DNA from: Triticum aestivum
Taxonomy: Eukaryota > Streptophyta > Magnoliopsida > Poales > Poaceae
NCBI RefSeq assembly: GCF_018294505.1
Contig: NC_057810.1
Span: forward strand, 710,929,563 to 710,993,562
Length of the DNA: 64,000 nucleotides
Reading direction: 5' to 3'
Positions 31,806 to 43,143 of this stretch are shown piece by piece. Numbering within the stretch: the first letter of the stretch is position 1; each line of letters opens with the position of its first letter. Below the pieces are notes generated by a model that was not told the DNA's origin, made no database searches, and saw nothing but the letters and a program-made list of their open reading frames with translations. The translations under genes and the position numbers were made by a program.

Positions 31806-33270
31806 ATGGAAGGGGAGCCGACTGAGGCCAAGGACAAACGTGCCCAAATTGAAGGTGTGCCACACCATCAAGGTAGCTCCAACTTATCTCAGTTCGGGCG
31901 GAACTGGGTATGTGGTTTGCTTCATGATTAATGCAATTCATTCATCATGCTAGCTTGAGCCGTTTAATTACTAATTTACTTTGTTTCTCTCTTTCAGGCA
32001 TGCTACAATAAGACGGATAAGGTGCCAGAGGGGTACGACCTGTATGCCATGGCCCACACTGCCTCTTACAAGCAAGTCAGGGGGAAGGTGAGGAAAGGGG
32101 AGGAGTTTAACCCGAGCAAGATTCCCATTGATCTAGAGCAGGCAATGATATCTGCTGGTGGGAGGTCCCGTGGCTCCATAGCCATTGATCTAGAGATTGC
32201 TCCTGAGACCACGGTGAGTTTAATTTGAATGGACGTAACTTGCTAGTCTTAACATTTGAGTGTCATCATGCTAATGAAACATTGGAAATGATCTTTGGTG
32301 CAGCGTAACTCCACACAAGCATCACACGATCCTTCTCCAGCTACTGGCACGAGCCAGCCCGCTCCTACACCTCCACGATCAAGGTAAGTTTCTCTAGTTT
32401 TTTGCTTAACGAATGCATAAAGACCTAGACCTAGCTTTATTTCCTCCAATATGCTTACCTTAATGACCTAGAGTTAGCTTCTTTTCCTCCAAAATGACTT
32501 AATAAGCTTACTGACCTCCAAAACCAGCTAGTTTACCTGACTTAGCTCTAAAACGATCTATACTTAGCTATGTTTCCTCCAAAATGACCTAAGTTAGTTA
32601 TAATATGCTTAGTTAACTAGGTTTGCTTAATAATGACATGTACTTAGCTTACTTATGTAAAAAACGGCATAATTAGCTTAGTTAGCTCATAAACGATCCA
32701 TTTTACCTAAGTTAGCTCTAAAATGACCCATTTTACCTTAGTTAGCTCATAAATGATCCATTTTACCCAAGTTAGCTTTAAAATGACCCATTTTAGATAG
32801 ATTATCTCCAAAATGATCCATTTTACCTAGATTATCCAAAATGATCCATTTTACCTACGTTAGCTCTGAAATGACCCATTTTACCTACGTTAGCTCCAAA
32901 ATGACCCATTTTACCTACGTTAGCTCCAAAATGACCCATCTTACCTACGTTAGCTCTAAAATGACCCATTTTACCTACGTTAGCTCGGAAATGACCCATT
33001 TTACCTACGTTAGCTCCAAAATGACCCATTTTACCTACGTTAGCTCAAAAATGACCCATTTTACCTACGTTAGCTCCAAAATGACCCATCTTACCTACGT
33101 TAGCTCTAAAATGATGCATTTTACCTAAGTTAGCTCATAAACGATACATTTCGCCTAATTTACCTCACAAACGATGGAGTGCTTCTTCTTCTAGTCTTCT
33201 TCTTCTAGTCACCTTTTCCTAACTTTCTTATTTGCCATTTTGTAGATTTCATTCACTTCTCGGAAGCTAG
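31806..33270 (+). CDS. CACTA-1 second gene (TNPA-position protein), three to four exons
   Basis: 109 bp after the transposase stop, an ATG at 31806 opens exon 1 (31806-31907). Exon 2 is 31998-32213 and exon 3 32304-32383, all with GT-AG borders and one open frame with no lesion. A possible last exon 33246-33270 follows a TTTGTAG acceptor and closes the frame in phase with a TAG, giving about 140 residues. The protein is polar; exon 2 has an 'RKGEEFNPSKIPIDLEQAM' segment and exon 3 is Ser/Thr/Pro-rich. Such a gene behind TNP2 is usual in grass CACTA elements and occupies the place of TNPA, which binds subterminal repeats. I see no domain proving that. The last intron holds a 30-bp minisatellite. 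Confidence 0.6.
32400..32690. repeat. Diverged CTTAGCT/TTAGCTC repeat zone in the second-gene intron
   Basis: Irregular units with ACTTAGCT, AAAATGACCTA and TTAGCTCATAAACGATC lead into the regular 30-bp array. It looks like the decayed edge of the same minisatellite. Confidence 0.6.
32691..33165. repeat. 30-bp minisatellite in the CACTA-1 second gene
   Basis: Unit ATGACCCATTTTACCTACGT plus TAGCTCCAAA, exactly 30 bp. About nine near-identical copies lie in 32842-33120 with diverged copies on both sides. Because 30 is divisible by 3 it gives long 10-residue-repeat open frames on both strands, which I treat as artefacts. Confidence 0.9.
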
Positions 33271-33590
33271 CTTGCTATGATGGAGTGCTTGTTTTTTATT
33301 TCATTCTCTTCTAGTATTATTCTAGCTTGCTACGATGTAACTTGCTATCTTGATGAAACTTTGCATTGTAATATGTATGTGCAACTTCCTAATGTTGCAA
33401 CTTATGTGTATGTGCAACTTGCTATGTATGAATGGATGGAACTATATCTGTATGTACGATGAAACTTATGTGCTGGATATGTCATATGTTTGCTGTTAAA
33501 TAGCCCTGTAAAATATATCTATATATGTCGTATATATTTGCTGTGAAAATTGTTGGATTTACAAAAAACAGAAAAAAGAGCCAATATGCA
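33271..33590. other. CACTA-1 AT-rich 3' region
   Basis: AT-rich DNA with GATGGAGTGCTT repeated (33174 and 33281) and CTTGCTA/CAACTT repeats. No gene is seen. Confidence 0.5.
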
Positions 33591-34079
33591 GGCTCTTTGC
33601 CGTCCGCCACCGACGGCAATGGGCTCTTTGCCAACAGCCGCGGACGGCAAATAAGACACGTGGCAGCCAACTGTGCTTCCTGGGAGCTGACCCATTTAGT
33701 CAGTTTGCCTAAAGTGGCAGACGACAAAGAGCAAACAATTTTGCCGTCAGCGGAAGACGGCAAAGGCCTGCCGTGTAGTGACGTCTAGCTGACATCATAC
33801 AGCGAACGACAAAGGCAGGACAAATTTTGCCATCAGCGGCGGACGGCAAAGTCCTGCCATTAGCCACCTAACGGACTAAAAGCGAAATTTTTGCCGTCTG
33901 TGTTCTTTGCCGTCCGCTGCTGATGGCAAAGGACCCTCTGCCGTCAGCCACCAAAAGCAGACGGCAAAGTAGCTCTTTACCGGACCTTTCTTTGCCGTCC
34001 ACTTTTGTCATCCGTGGCGGACGACAAAGACCTTTGCCGTCCGCCGTGGCAGACGACAAAGTAGCTGATTCCTGTAGTG
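33591..34079. repeat. CACTA-1 right subterminal repeats and terminal inverted repeat
   Basis: Many TTTGCCGTC/GACGGCAAA motifs in both orientations (for example 33597, 33737, 33840, 33890, 33908, 33994, 34034), ending GACAAAGTAGCTGATTCCTG then TAGTG. Mirrors the left end; the outer inverted repeats match with a few mismatches. Confidence 0.85.
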
Positions 34080-34082
34080 AAT
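34080..34082. repeat. Target-site duplication of CACTA-1, right copy (AAT)
   Basis: Matches 19443-19445; element A's LTR resumes directly after. Confidence 0.8.
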
Positions 34083-34558
34083 CGCTCCGCCGGAGGGCAA
34101 AAGTGCTCCTGCCCGAGTTCTGCCTCGAGGCGGCGATGCTTCGCCCCGAATGTCCTCCCCTTATTTTTTTTCTAGGTCAAAATGACTTATATACCAGAAG
34201 ATGGGCACCGGAGGTGGGCCAAGGAGGGCAGCACCCACCAGGGTGCGTCTGGGCCTCATGCCACGCCCAGGTGGGTTGTGCCCACCTGGTGGCCCTCCTC
34301 TGGTACTTATTTGATCAAATATTCCTTAAGTATTCCATAAAAAATCCTCAGGGAGTTTCAACTCATTTGGAGTTGTGCAAAATAGGTAGCTTGACGTAGC
34401 TTTTCAGGTCCAGATTTCCAACTGCTAGAATTCTCCCCCTTGGTGCATACCTTGCATATTATGAGAGAAAATGCATTAGAATTACTCCAAAAAGCATTAT
34501 TATACAATAAAACAACATAAATAACAGTAGGAAAACATGATGCAAAATGGACGTATTA
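34083..34558 (-). repeat. Element A 5' LTR, right fragment with promoter
   Basis: Sense start at 34558 (TAATACGTCCATTTTGCATC; the usual TGATAC has lost its G). A minus-strand TATA box lies at about 34186-34195 (TATATAAG). Continues at 19445 after CACTA-1. Next to it, GTTGC at 34559-34563 in element B's LTR is the candidate target-duplication copy. Confidence 0.85.
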
Positions 34559-34805
34559 GTTGCCACTCTTACAATTGTTACAAAACTATTACTGTTACTT
34601 TTGCCACCGTTACCATTACTTCCATACTACTTTGCTACTAAATACTTTCCTGCAGATATTAAGTCTTTCAGGTGTGGTCGAATTGAGAACTTAGCTGCTA
34701 ATACTTGGGAATATTCTTTGGCTCCCCTTGCGTTGAATCATTAAATTTGGGTTGAATACTCTACCCTTGAAAACTGTTGTGATCCCCTATACTTGTGGGT
34801 TATCA
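34559..34805 (+). repeat. Element B 5' LTR, 3' end only
   Basis: 247 bp ending ...TGTGGGTTATCA, homologous to 42676-42922 in the 3' LTR with about 25 mismatches by eye. The rest was separated by the insertion of element A and should lie left of the window. Confidence 0.85.
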
Positions 34806-34816
34806 AGACCTTCTTC

Positions 34817-34835
34817 TGGCGCTGTTGCCGGGGAG
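34817..34835 (+). promoter_or_regulatory. Element B primer-binding site (tRNA-Asp type)
   Basis: TGGCGCTGTTGCCGGGGAG, 11 bp after the LTR, one change from the complement of the plant tRNA-Asp 3' end over most of its length. Confidence 0.75.
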
Positions 34836-34931
34836 CATAGCTCTATTCTCTGAGTCACTTGGGATTTATATCTATTGATCACTATAAGAAATCTGAAAGA
34901 TAACAAAACCAAGATCTATCCTTCTACTACA

Positions 34932-36390
34932 ATGGGAGGAAAGGAACTGCCATCTAGCTCTGCACTTGATTCACCTTTTATTTCGAGTAAACTTGCGACA
35001 CCTACACCTGCTATTGATTCTGATATGTGGCATGTTGTTGATTATGCCACTTCTACTATGCATGATGCTTATGATGATACTACTTCTTTGCTTTATAATA
35101 TTGTGCCACCAGGTGAATTTCTTGATGAACAACTTGCTAGGGTTAGAGAGAATGAAATTACTAAAGCTGATGATATTATTGAAACTGAAGAATATGATTC
35201 TCCCCCTAGATATGAATTTCCTGTTGTACCTGAGGGTTACATTATGGATGAAGAAACGGCTAGAGACTTTTTTGCTTGCAATGATAGAGATGATCTTAAG
35301 AAACTGTTAGCTAAGCTGGAAAAAAACTTTGAATGCCAGAATGCAATATGATCATAAGTTTGCTACTTTACCTATCTTTGTTACTAATAAGGATTATGAA
35401 TTCTCTATTGATCCTGAGTTAATTACTTTGGTTGAATCTGATCCTTTCTATGGTTATGAATCTAAAACTGTTGTGACACATCTTACTAAATTGAATGATG
35501 TAGCCACCCTAGTTGCTCATGAGGAAAAAATTTGCTACTACTATATTCTTAAGTTGTTTCCTTTCTCATTAAAGGGTGATGCTAAGTTATGGTTTAATTC
35601 CCTTTTTCCTGGTTGTGTGCGTAGTCCCCAGGATATGATTTACTACTTCTCTGAAAAATATTTCCCCGCTCATAAGAAACAAGCTGCCTTAAGGGAAATA
35701 TTTAACTTTGTGCAAATTGAAGAAGAGAGTCTCCCACAAGCTTGGGGGAGGATTCTCCAATTACTTAATGCTTTGCCTGATCATCCTCTCAAGAAAAATG
35801 AAATACTTGATATTTTTATAATGGAATAACTGATGCTTCTAGGGACCACCTAGATAGTTGTGCTGGTTGTGTTTTAAGAGAAAGAACCGTTGAGCAAGCT
35901 GAATTGCTATTGAATAATATCTTGAGTAATGATAATGATTCGACACTTACTGAACCAACTCCGAAGAAAAGAGGTATTCTATTTCTTAGTCCCGAAGATA
36001 TTCAAGAGGCAAAGAAATCTACGAAAGACAAAGGTATTAAAGCTGAAGATGTTAAGAATTTACCGCCTATTGAAGAAATACATGGTCTTGATAACCCGAC
36101 ACAGGTAGTAGAGGTAAAATCTCTCTATAGATTTTATGAAGGTGATATTCCTCATAATAAGTCTGTTGGTCAATGCTTGGATGAGTTGATAATTTTATTC
36201 TTAAACAAGAAAACTTCAATGCTTATGTTAGTAGACAATTGAAATGTAATGCTCACATGCTTGACTACTTGGGTGATTATATGAGTAGAACTCTTAATGA
36301 TCTTAAGCTTGTTAGTGAGCATGAGCAAGTACTTAAGGCACAAGATGATTTACTCAATGAGTTGAATAGCGATAAAATGATAATGATGTT
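34932..36390 (+). pseudogene. Element B gag
   Basis: Starts at MGGKELPSSS (34932). The frame shifts near 35330 into the retrotransposon gag domain (35329-35829: 'LFPFSLKGDAKLWFNSL', 'YFSEKYFPAHKKQA'), then shifts in a T run near 35815, stops after 36240 and shifts again before 36397. The C-terminal part is acidic and Lys-rich. It would package element RNA; at least three frame breaks inactivate it. Confidence 0.75.
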
Positions 36391-36396
36391 AGGGTT

Positions 36397-37452
36397 ATGA
36401 CTAGAGGTGGTAAAATGATCCAGGAACCTTTGTATCCTGAGGGCCATCCTAAGAGGGTTGAGCAGGATTCTCGGAGAATTGATACTGATGCACCTAGTCC
36501 TAGTAATAAAAAGAAAATGAAAGATGATAGGACTTTGCCAGCTTCTAGTGAACCTACTATAGACACACCTGAGAGTCCCAATGATATTTCTATTTCTGAT
36601 GTTGAGACACAATCTGGTGATGAACATGAACCTAGTGATAATGTTAATGATGATGTTCATGTTGATGCTCAATCTAGCAATGATAATGATGTAGAGATTG
36701 AACCTGCTGTTGATCTTGATAACCCACAATCAAAAAATCAACATTATGATAAGAGAGAATTCTTTGCTAGGAAACATGGTAAAGAAAGAGAACCATGGGT
36801 TCAGAAACCCATGCCCTTTCCTCCTAAGCCATCCAAGAAAAAGGATGATGATAATTTTGAGCGCTTTGCTGAAATGATTAGACCTATCTTTTTGCGTATG
36901 CGTTTGACTGATATGCTTAAAATGCATCCTTATGCTAAGTATATGAAAGATATTGTTACAAATAAAAGAAAGATACTGGAGGCTGGAATTGCCACCATCC
37001 TTGCTAATTACACTTTTAAGGGTGGAATACCAAAGAAACTAGGTGACCCAGGAGTACCAACTATACCATGCTCCATTAAAAGAAACTACGTTAAAACTAC
37101 TTTATGTGTTCTTGGAGCCGGTGTTAGTGTTACGCCTTTCTCTTTATATTGTAGACTTGAATTGAATAATTTGACACCTACTGAAGTCTCTTTGCAAATG
37201 GCTAATAAATCAACTGCCATACCCATCGGTAATTGTGATGATGTGCTTGTTGTGGTTGCAAACGTTACTATCTTAACTGACTTTGTTATTATTAATATTC
37301 CTGAGGACTACAGTATGTCGATCATCCTTGGTAGACCGTTTTTGAATACCGCATGGGCTGTTATTGATTGCAACAAAGGCAATGTCACTTTTCATGTTAA
37401 TGGTAATGAACATACGGTACACTTTTCGAAGAAAACAACCTCAAGTTCATAG
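36397..37452 (+). pseudogene. Element B gag linker and aspartic protease with the catalytic Asp lost
   Basis: 351 open codons. Residues about 1-140 are an acidic Asp/Ser/Asn-rich linker; residues about 200-345 are a retropepsin-like fold ending with the IILGRPFLNT motif. The active-site turn reads Cys-Val-Leu-Gly-Ala-Gly: the catalytic aspartate is replaced by Val238 (GTT at 37108-37110), a single-base change from GAT. So the domain is open but should be inactive. Downstream a short shifted piece runs to 37579 and no polymerase follows. Confidence 0.75.
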
Positions 37453-37579
37453 TATCACTTCTATTGGAAAATTTTCAACTATTACTATTGGAGGTTTTGA
37501 ATTCCCTCTTCCAACTATAAAAAAGAAATATGATATTCTTATTGTTGGGGACATGCATATCCCCGTTGAGGTAACCTAG

Positions 37580-38349
37580 TGTTATTTCAAAATTCTCTAG
37601 TTTCATGCCACTCGGAAGAAGTTTGTTAATAATACTTGATCAACCTTGTTAATGGATTCCTTTTGATGGGCATGAGATGGATGAATCTAGAAGGCACAAC
37701 TTTCTGTACCTACATTTTACTTTCTATTATTTAGATTAAATAAAGCAAAAAAAGTATTATCTGTCTGTTTTCTGAATTATCGTGCAACAAAAAATGTCCC
37801 AAAAATAAAATTTCTCCAAATGCCTGGAAAATTTAGTATGATCTTTTATAGAATATTTTAGAATTTCTGGCACTGAGAATGCACCAGGGGGCTGCACCAG
37901 TGGACCACAAGGGTGGAGGGTGCGCCCTACCCCTGGGCGCGCTCCCCTGCCTTGTGGGTCCCACATGGCCCCCCCTCACTTATTACAGCACCCATCCACT
38001 TCGTCTTCCTCCAGAAAAAATCACCCATTAGCTCAAACCCGTGTCCGGGCTCATCTTGCTGCCATTTTCGATCTCCTTGTGCAAAACTGCTTTGGGGGAT
38101 TTTTCTTCGGTATGTGACTCTTCTAATGGTCCAATTAGTTTTTGTTCTAGTGCTTTATTTATGGCAAATTTTTGCTGTTGTGGTGACCTTGTTCTTGAGC
38201 TTGCATGTCAGATTTATATGGTCCAAAGTAATTTGGATGCATGATACAACTTCTAGGCACTTGTAGGAGTAGTTGCTATCAATTTTGTTGAGTTTGGGTC
38301 ACTTTTATTTTGAGTCATTAAAAATTTCAGAAAATTTCAGAGGAAGAAA
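37580..38349 (+). other. Element B interval replacing pol
   Basis: A sequence with the feel of the family's own LTR (CACAAGGGTGGAGGGTGCGCCC, GTGGGTCCCACATGG) lies at 37900-37990, followed by an AT-rich leader to the next frame. Nothing coding is seen. Confidence 0.5.
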
Positions 38350-39375
38350 ATGATGAGGAGATTGTTGAGAGGCTCCTCGAGCCCGGGTTCAAAGGAAAAA
38401 GAAAATGAAGAGAAGGAAAATCCCAAGTACAACCTTCCTCGCACCGCGGAGGTTCGGCCGTGTGAATGGCCATGTGATGCATTCTTAGAGGCGGCCGGAA
38501 TTTATGAGGATTTATATTATTTGATGGAGAATGCAGGCATCACCGACTTCCTCCACGAGCAGTGAGATCAGTACCTCCTAGTCACTAATAATTTCGTGCA
38601 AAATTTTCATTTTCATGCTAGGAGATCACCACCCAGGCAGAGTCTCACTTATATGATGAGCATAAGGAGATGACACTTAATAACTTTTGTGAGGTTTGTA
38701 AATTGCCTTATGAGGGCAGCATCAAAGAGCCACGTCCTAGAGATGTGGTAGATTTTATTGATGAAAGTTCCGTAGGGGAAATGAGAAAGGTGTTGGAAGC
38801 GAGGGTGTCCAGTTTACAATTTTCCTGTTTTACGCTACTACTTATTATTTGCTGGGAGATGTTTAATTGGCCGCGGGGCGAGTGAAGGCCTTAGTGCTCC
38901 TGACCTTGCTATTTTGCGCCATGCTTTACTTCATGATAAAACTTTTAATTTGGGCGCTATGGTTGCTCGACGGTTGAGTATAAACTGTGCGAAGGGTCCT
39001 ATATTTGGAGGTATCTATGCCTCCCGCCTTACTAAACGCTTCGAGATACCCATTAGGCACGATGAAAAATAGGAGAAGCTGCTACCCACTATATACTTAG
39101 ATTATGAAAGTATGGTAGCACATGATTTTATTAAGAAATACGATGATAAGAGACTCATCTATAACCTGGTATTTAGTGAGAAGACTTGTCATATTATTAC
39201 CTTGCTTGCACCTTCTTTGTTTGATATTCATTCAGGCAGGTACTGTATCCTGCCCGCGGACATTTATGCGTACTGGGAGGGGACGCAGTCCCTAGTTCCT
39301 GAGCGAGAGCCATCACCTGACCCATATCAAGAGTCTATTTATCAGTGGGAGCCACAGGAGCTTGCTAACCAGTAG
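38350..39375 (+). pseudogene. Element B third ORF (Athila-type accessory protein)
   Basis: Readable in pieces: 38350-38565 ('TAEVRPCEWPCDAFLEAAGI'), 38670-38885, then 39112-39375 ending in a Pro/Glu/Gln-rich tail. Frameshifts and stops separate the pieces near 38565, 38700-38900 and 39070. This protein is common downstream of gag in Triticeae Athila-like elements; its function is not known to me. The position, between lost pol and the 3' region, is usual. Confidence 0.65.
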
Positions 39376-41524
39376 AACCCCCAGGATCCTCCTCAGTACA
39401 TCGGAGAGCGTCATTTTGATCCATGGGCGTAGAACAACTTAGACCAAAAGCCTAAGCTTGGGGGAGTTCGTATTTCTAATCATCATTACATTCATGTTCA
39501 CACTCTCATTCTAGTTGTCGGTGTTCATACTTTTTTATTGTATTATTCATGTTAGTTTATTTCCTTTTTTTGCTTTCTTCTAGCGTGTTTGAAGAACTTT
39601 GAGAAAAAACAAAAAAAATTAGTTGTAGTTTAGTTTACTTTCCATGTTTATGTATTAGTACTATTAAACAAAAACCAAAAAGATTTCTCGTTCTTGTTTT
39701 GCTTGTTGGGAGCTTTCCCGTGTAAATAGTTTTTTCGTTCTTACTTTCTTTAGAAAAACAAAAACTCCAAAAACATTTCAGTGTGTTTGTTTGAAAATCT
39801 TTTTCTTTTCTTTAGGGGTCGAGAGGAGAAGACCACGATGAAAATGATGAGTGGCTCTCATTTGCACTATTGTTGATCTAACAAAGAGCCCATATTACCT
39901 TGTCTTCTCCTTTGAATAGATGTTTGCAGATTCCAGCTTAGTCCAATGCACGTGTACTATTGTCATTATTTACACCGTTTGATTGTGCAAGTGAAAGGAA
40001 ATAATGGCGATATATGATGAAATGATTGAGATGAGGAAAAGCTGGTATGAACTTGACCTATGTTGTTTTTGTAAATATGATTAGTTCATCATTCTTGATT
40101 CAGCTTATTATGAATGAAATGTTTGCAATGACAATTAGAGATTATAGTTACTCATGTCGTGCTTAATTAGCTAGGAGTTTATAATGGTTTACCTTGCGTG
40201 CCAACATGAATTTAAAATGGTTGTGATGTAGTATGATAGGATGGTACCCTCCTTTGAATGATTCAAGTGGCTTGACTTGGCACATGTTCACGCATGTAGT
40301 TGAAACAAAATCAACATAGCCTCCACGATATTTATGTTCATGGTGATTTATATCTAACTCATGTTTGCACTCAATGTTGATTAATCTTAATGCATGTTTA
40401 TGGCTGTTGTCGTTCTCTAGTTGGTCGCTTCCCAGTCTTTTTCTAGCCTTCACTTGTACTAAGAGGGAATACTGCTTGTGCATCCACTCCCATAAACCCA
40501 AAGTTGTTCCATATGAGTCACCATACCTACCTATATGCGGTATTTACCCGTCGTTCCAAGTAAATTTGCATGTGCCAAACTCTAAACCTTCAAATGATAA
40601 TCTTTTTTGTATGCCCGAATTGCTCATGTAGCGACTGGGGTTGTCAGTATCTTCCATGCTAGGTGCGTTAATCTCACGATGAGTGGACTCTGTTCATCAT
40701 TCATGAGCAAATGGCTGGTAATCGGGATGCCTAGTCCCATGGTCAAATCAAATCAAATTAACTTCAAACAAAACTCCCTCAGGATTGTTGTTAGTTGGAC
40801 GGTACCCGTTGTTTTGGACCAGCCGTGGAGTTTGCTCGTTGATGGTGGGGGAGTATAAACTTTACCATTCTGTTTGGGAAATGCCTATGAAGTATCTAGT
40901 ATGGAAGATACCGGGATCTCTTGGTTGTTATGTTGATAATGAAAGCATATCGCCCAAAACATTATTTATCTCTGTTTCAAAAACTCGATCTCTGGCACCT
41001 CTCTGAATCCCTGCTTCCCTCTGTGAAAGGCCTATCTATTTACTTTTATTGTTGAGTCATCATCCTCTTATAAAAAGCACCAATTAGAGAGCACCACTTT
41101 CATTTGTATGCATTGTTTAATTGATATTGAGTATTATTGTGACTGGATCTCTTTTACCATGAATTTCAATGTCTAGTCAGTCCTTGATCTTCAGGGGTGC
41201 TCTGCATTTATGTTTTGCGGTCTCAGAAAGGGCTAGCGAGATACCATTTTGTTATATCATATCATGATTCTTTTGAGAAAGTGTTGTCATCCAAGATTTA
41301 TTATTATTGCTCGCTAGTTGATTATGCCATTGATATGAGTAAATGTGAGACCTCAATGTTATTGTGAATATGGTTAGTTCATAATATTTGCTGAAAACCT
41401 CCATGCTAGCCATACCTATTTGCAACAACAAGATCAAACAGAGTTTGTAAAAGTTTTTCTTTATGACTTTTAGTTTATCAACTGAATTGCTTGAGGACAA
41501 GCAATGTATTAAGCTTGGGGGAGT
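39376..41524 (+). other. Element B 3' non-coding region with two identical polypurine tracts
   Basis: About 2.1 kb, AT-rich, no credible gene. AAGCTTGGGGGAGTT occurs at 39454-39468 and again at 41511-41525, where it abuts the 3' LTR and is the functional tract. Confidence 0.7.
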
Positions 41525-42922
41525 TGATACGTCTTCATTGTATCTACTCTTCCAAACTCTTTTGCCCTTGATTTGGACTCTAATTTGCATGATTTGAATG
41601 GAACTAACCGGGACTAACGATGTTTTCAGCAGAATTGTCATAGTGTTATTTTTGTGCAAAAATAAAAGTTCTCGGAATGACCTGAAACTTCATGGAGAAT
41701 ATTTTTGGAATTAATAAAAATATTGGCGAAAGAATCAACCGAGGGGGACCCACCACCTGTCCACAAGGGTGGGGGCGCGCCCTACCCCCTGGGCATGCCC
41801 CTCTAGCTTCTGGGTCCCACGAAGCTCCACCGACCTCAACTCCAACTCCATATATTCATGCTCACGGAGAAAAAAATGAGGGAAAAGGATTCATCGCGTT
41901 TTACGATACGGAGCCACTGCCACCTCCTGTTCTTCCTCAGGAGGGCAGATCTGGAGTCCATTTTGGGCTCCGGAGAGGGGAAATCGTCGCCATCATCATC
42001 AACCATCCTCCATCACCAATTTCATGATGCTCGCCACCGTGCGTGAGTAATTACATTGTAGGCTTGCTGGACGGTGATGGGTTGGATGAGATTTATCATG
42101 TAATCGAGTTAGTTTTGTTAGGGTTTGATCCCTAGTATCCACTATGTTCTGAGATTGATGTTGCTATGACTTTGCTATGCTTAATTCTTGTCACTAGGGC
42201 CTGAGTGCCATGATTTCAGATCTGAACCTATTATGTTTTCATGAATATATTTGTGTTCTTGATCCTATCTTGCAAGTTATAGTCACCTACTACGTGTTAT
42301 GATCCGGCAACCCCGGAGTGACAATAGTCGGGACACTTCCCGGTGATGGCCGTAGTTTGAGGAGTTCATGTATTCACTTAGTGCTAATGCTTTGGTCCAG
42401 TTCTCTATTATAAGGAGGCCTTAATATCCCTTAGTTTCCAATAGGAACCCGCTGTGAGGGAGGGTAGGAGAAAAGATGTCATGCAAGTTCTTTTCCATAA
42501 GCACATATGACTATATTTGGAATACATGCCTACATTATATTGATGAATTGGAGCTAGTTCTGTGTCACCCTAGCTTATAACTGTTGCATGATGAATGCCA
42601 TCCGACATAATTATCCATCATTGATCCATTGGCTACAAGTTCGTTTCATATTGATCATTGCTATGTTACTTTTATGTCGCCACTGTTACGATTGCTACAA
42701 AACTGCTACTGTTACTTTTGCCACAATTATCGTTAGATCCATACTACTTTGCTACTAAATACTTTGCTGCAGATAGTAAGTCTTTCAGGTGTGGTTGAAT
42801 TGACAACTCGGTTGCTAATAATTGAGAATATTCTTTGGCTCCCCTTGAGTTGAATCAATAAATTTGGGTTGAATACTCTACCCTCGAAAACTGGTGTGAT
42901 CCCCTATACTTGTGGGTTATCA
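41525..42922 (+). repeat. Element B 3' LTR
   Basis: 1,398 bp from TGATACGTCTTC to ...GGGTTATCA, preceded by the polypurine tract. GAGCC at 42923-42927 is the candidate target-duplication copy; the other lies outside the window. Confidence 0.85.
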
Positions 42923-43143
42923 GAGCCGCACGTGTGCTAAACTCGGAGGTGCCGTCCGTTCGGCACTAGATCGGTTGGATAGTGATCAGACCGTGAAGTG
43001 TACGACTACATCGACCGCGTGATAAATGCTTCCGCTTAGCGATCTGCAAGGGTATGTAGATGCTCTCCACCTCTCGTAGCTATGCATCTCCATGGATAGA
43101 TCTTGCATGTGCATAGAAAAAAAATGTTTCCGTGCAACATTCC
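42923..43143 (-). mobile_element. Angela/BARE-like copia LTR fragment
   Basis: Contains GAGGTGCCGTCCGTTCGGCA, ATCGGTTGGAT, CTTGCATGTGCATAG and a final GTGCAACATTCC, close to the minus strand of the first 220 bp of Angela-type LTRs. Bounded by element B on the left and another LTR at 43144. Confidence 0.6.

Larger units (their letters stand above)
19446..34079 (+). mobile_element. CACTA-1: CACTA (En/Spm) DNA transposon carrying TNPD-like and second genes, with nested gypsy F
   Basis: Bounded by CACTACTGGAATCAGCTACT at 19446 and its imperfect inverse ending ...CCTGTAGTG at 34079, with AAT on both sides. Without element F (6.9 kb) it is about 7.8 kb. Plus-strand layout: TTTGCCGTC subterminal repeats, GC-rich and purine-rich leader, hairpin, transposase gene of three exons, second gene, 30-bp minisatellite, subterminal repeats. 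The transposase is broken by a frameshift, a stop and the F insertion, so the copy is not autonomous now. Confidence 0.9.
34559..42922 (+). mobile_element. Element B: Athila-like gypsy retrotransposon lacking RT/integrase
   Basis: Partial 5' LTR, tRNA-Asp-type primer site, gag, protease, a gap where pol should be, an Athila-type third reading frame, a long 3' region, a polypurine tract and a complete 3' LTR. The interior lacks reverse transcriptase, RNase H and integrase, a common state for these Triticeae elements. The right flank (from 42923) is an Angela/BARE-like LTR fragment, so B was inserted in an older copia element. Confidence 0.8.

Noticed and set aside
32832..33128. Open frames encoding a 10-residue repeat on both strands
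   Set aside because: A 30-bp tandem repeat without stops gives repeat peptides in any frame; it lies in an intron of the CACTA second gene.
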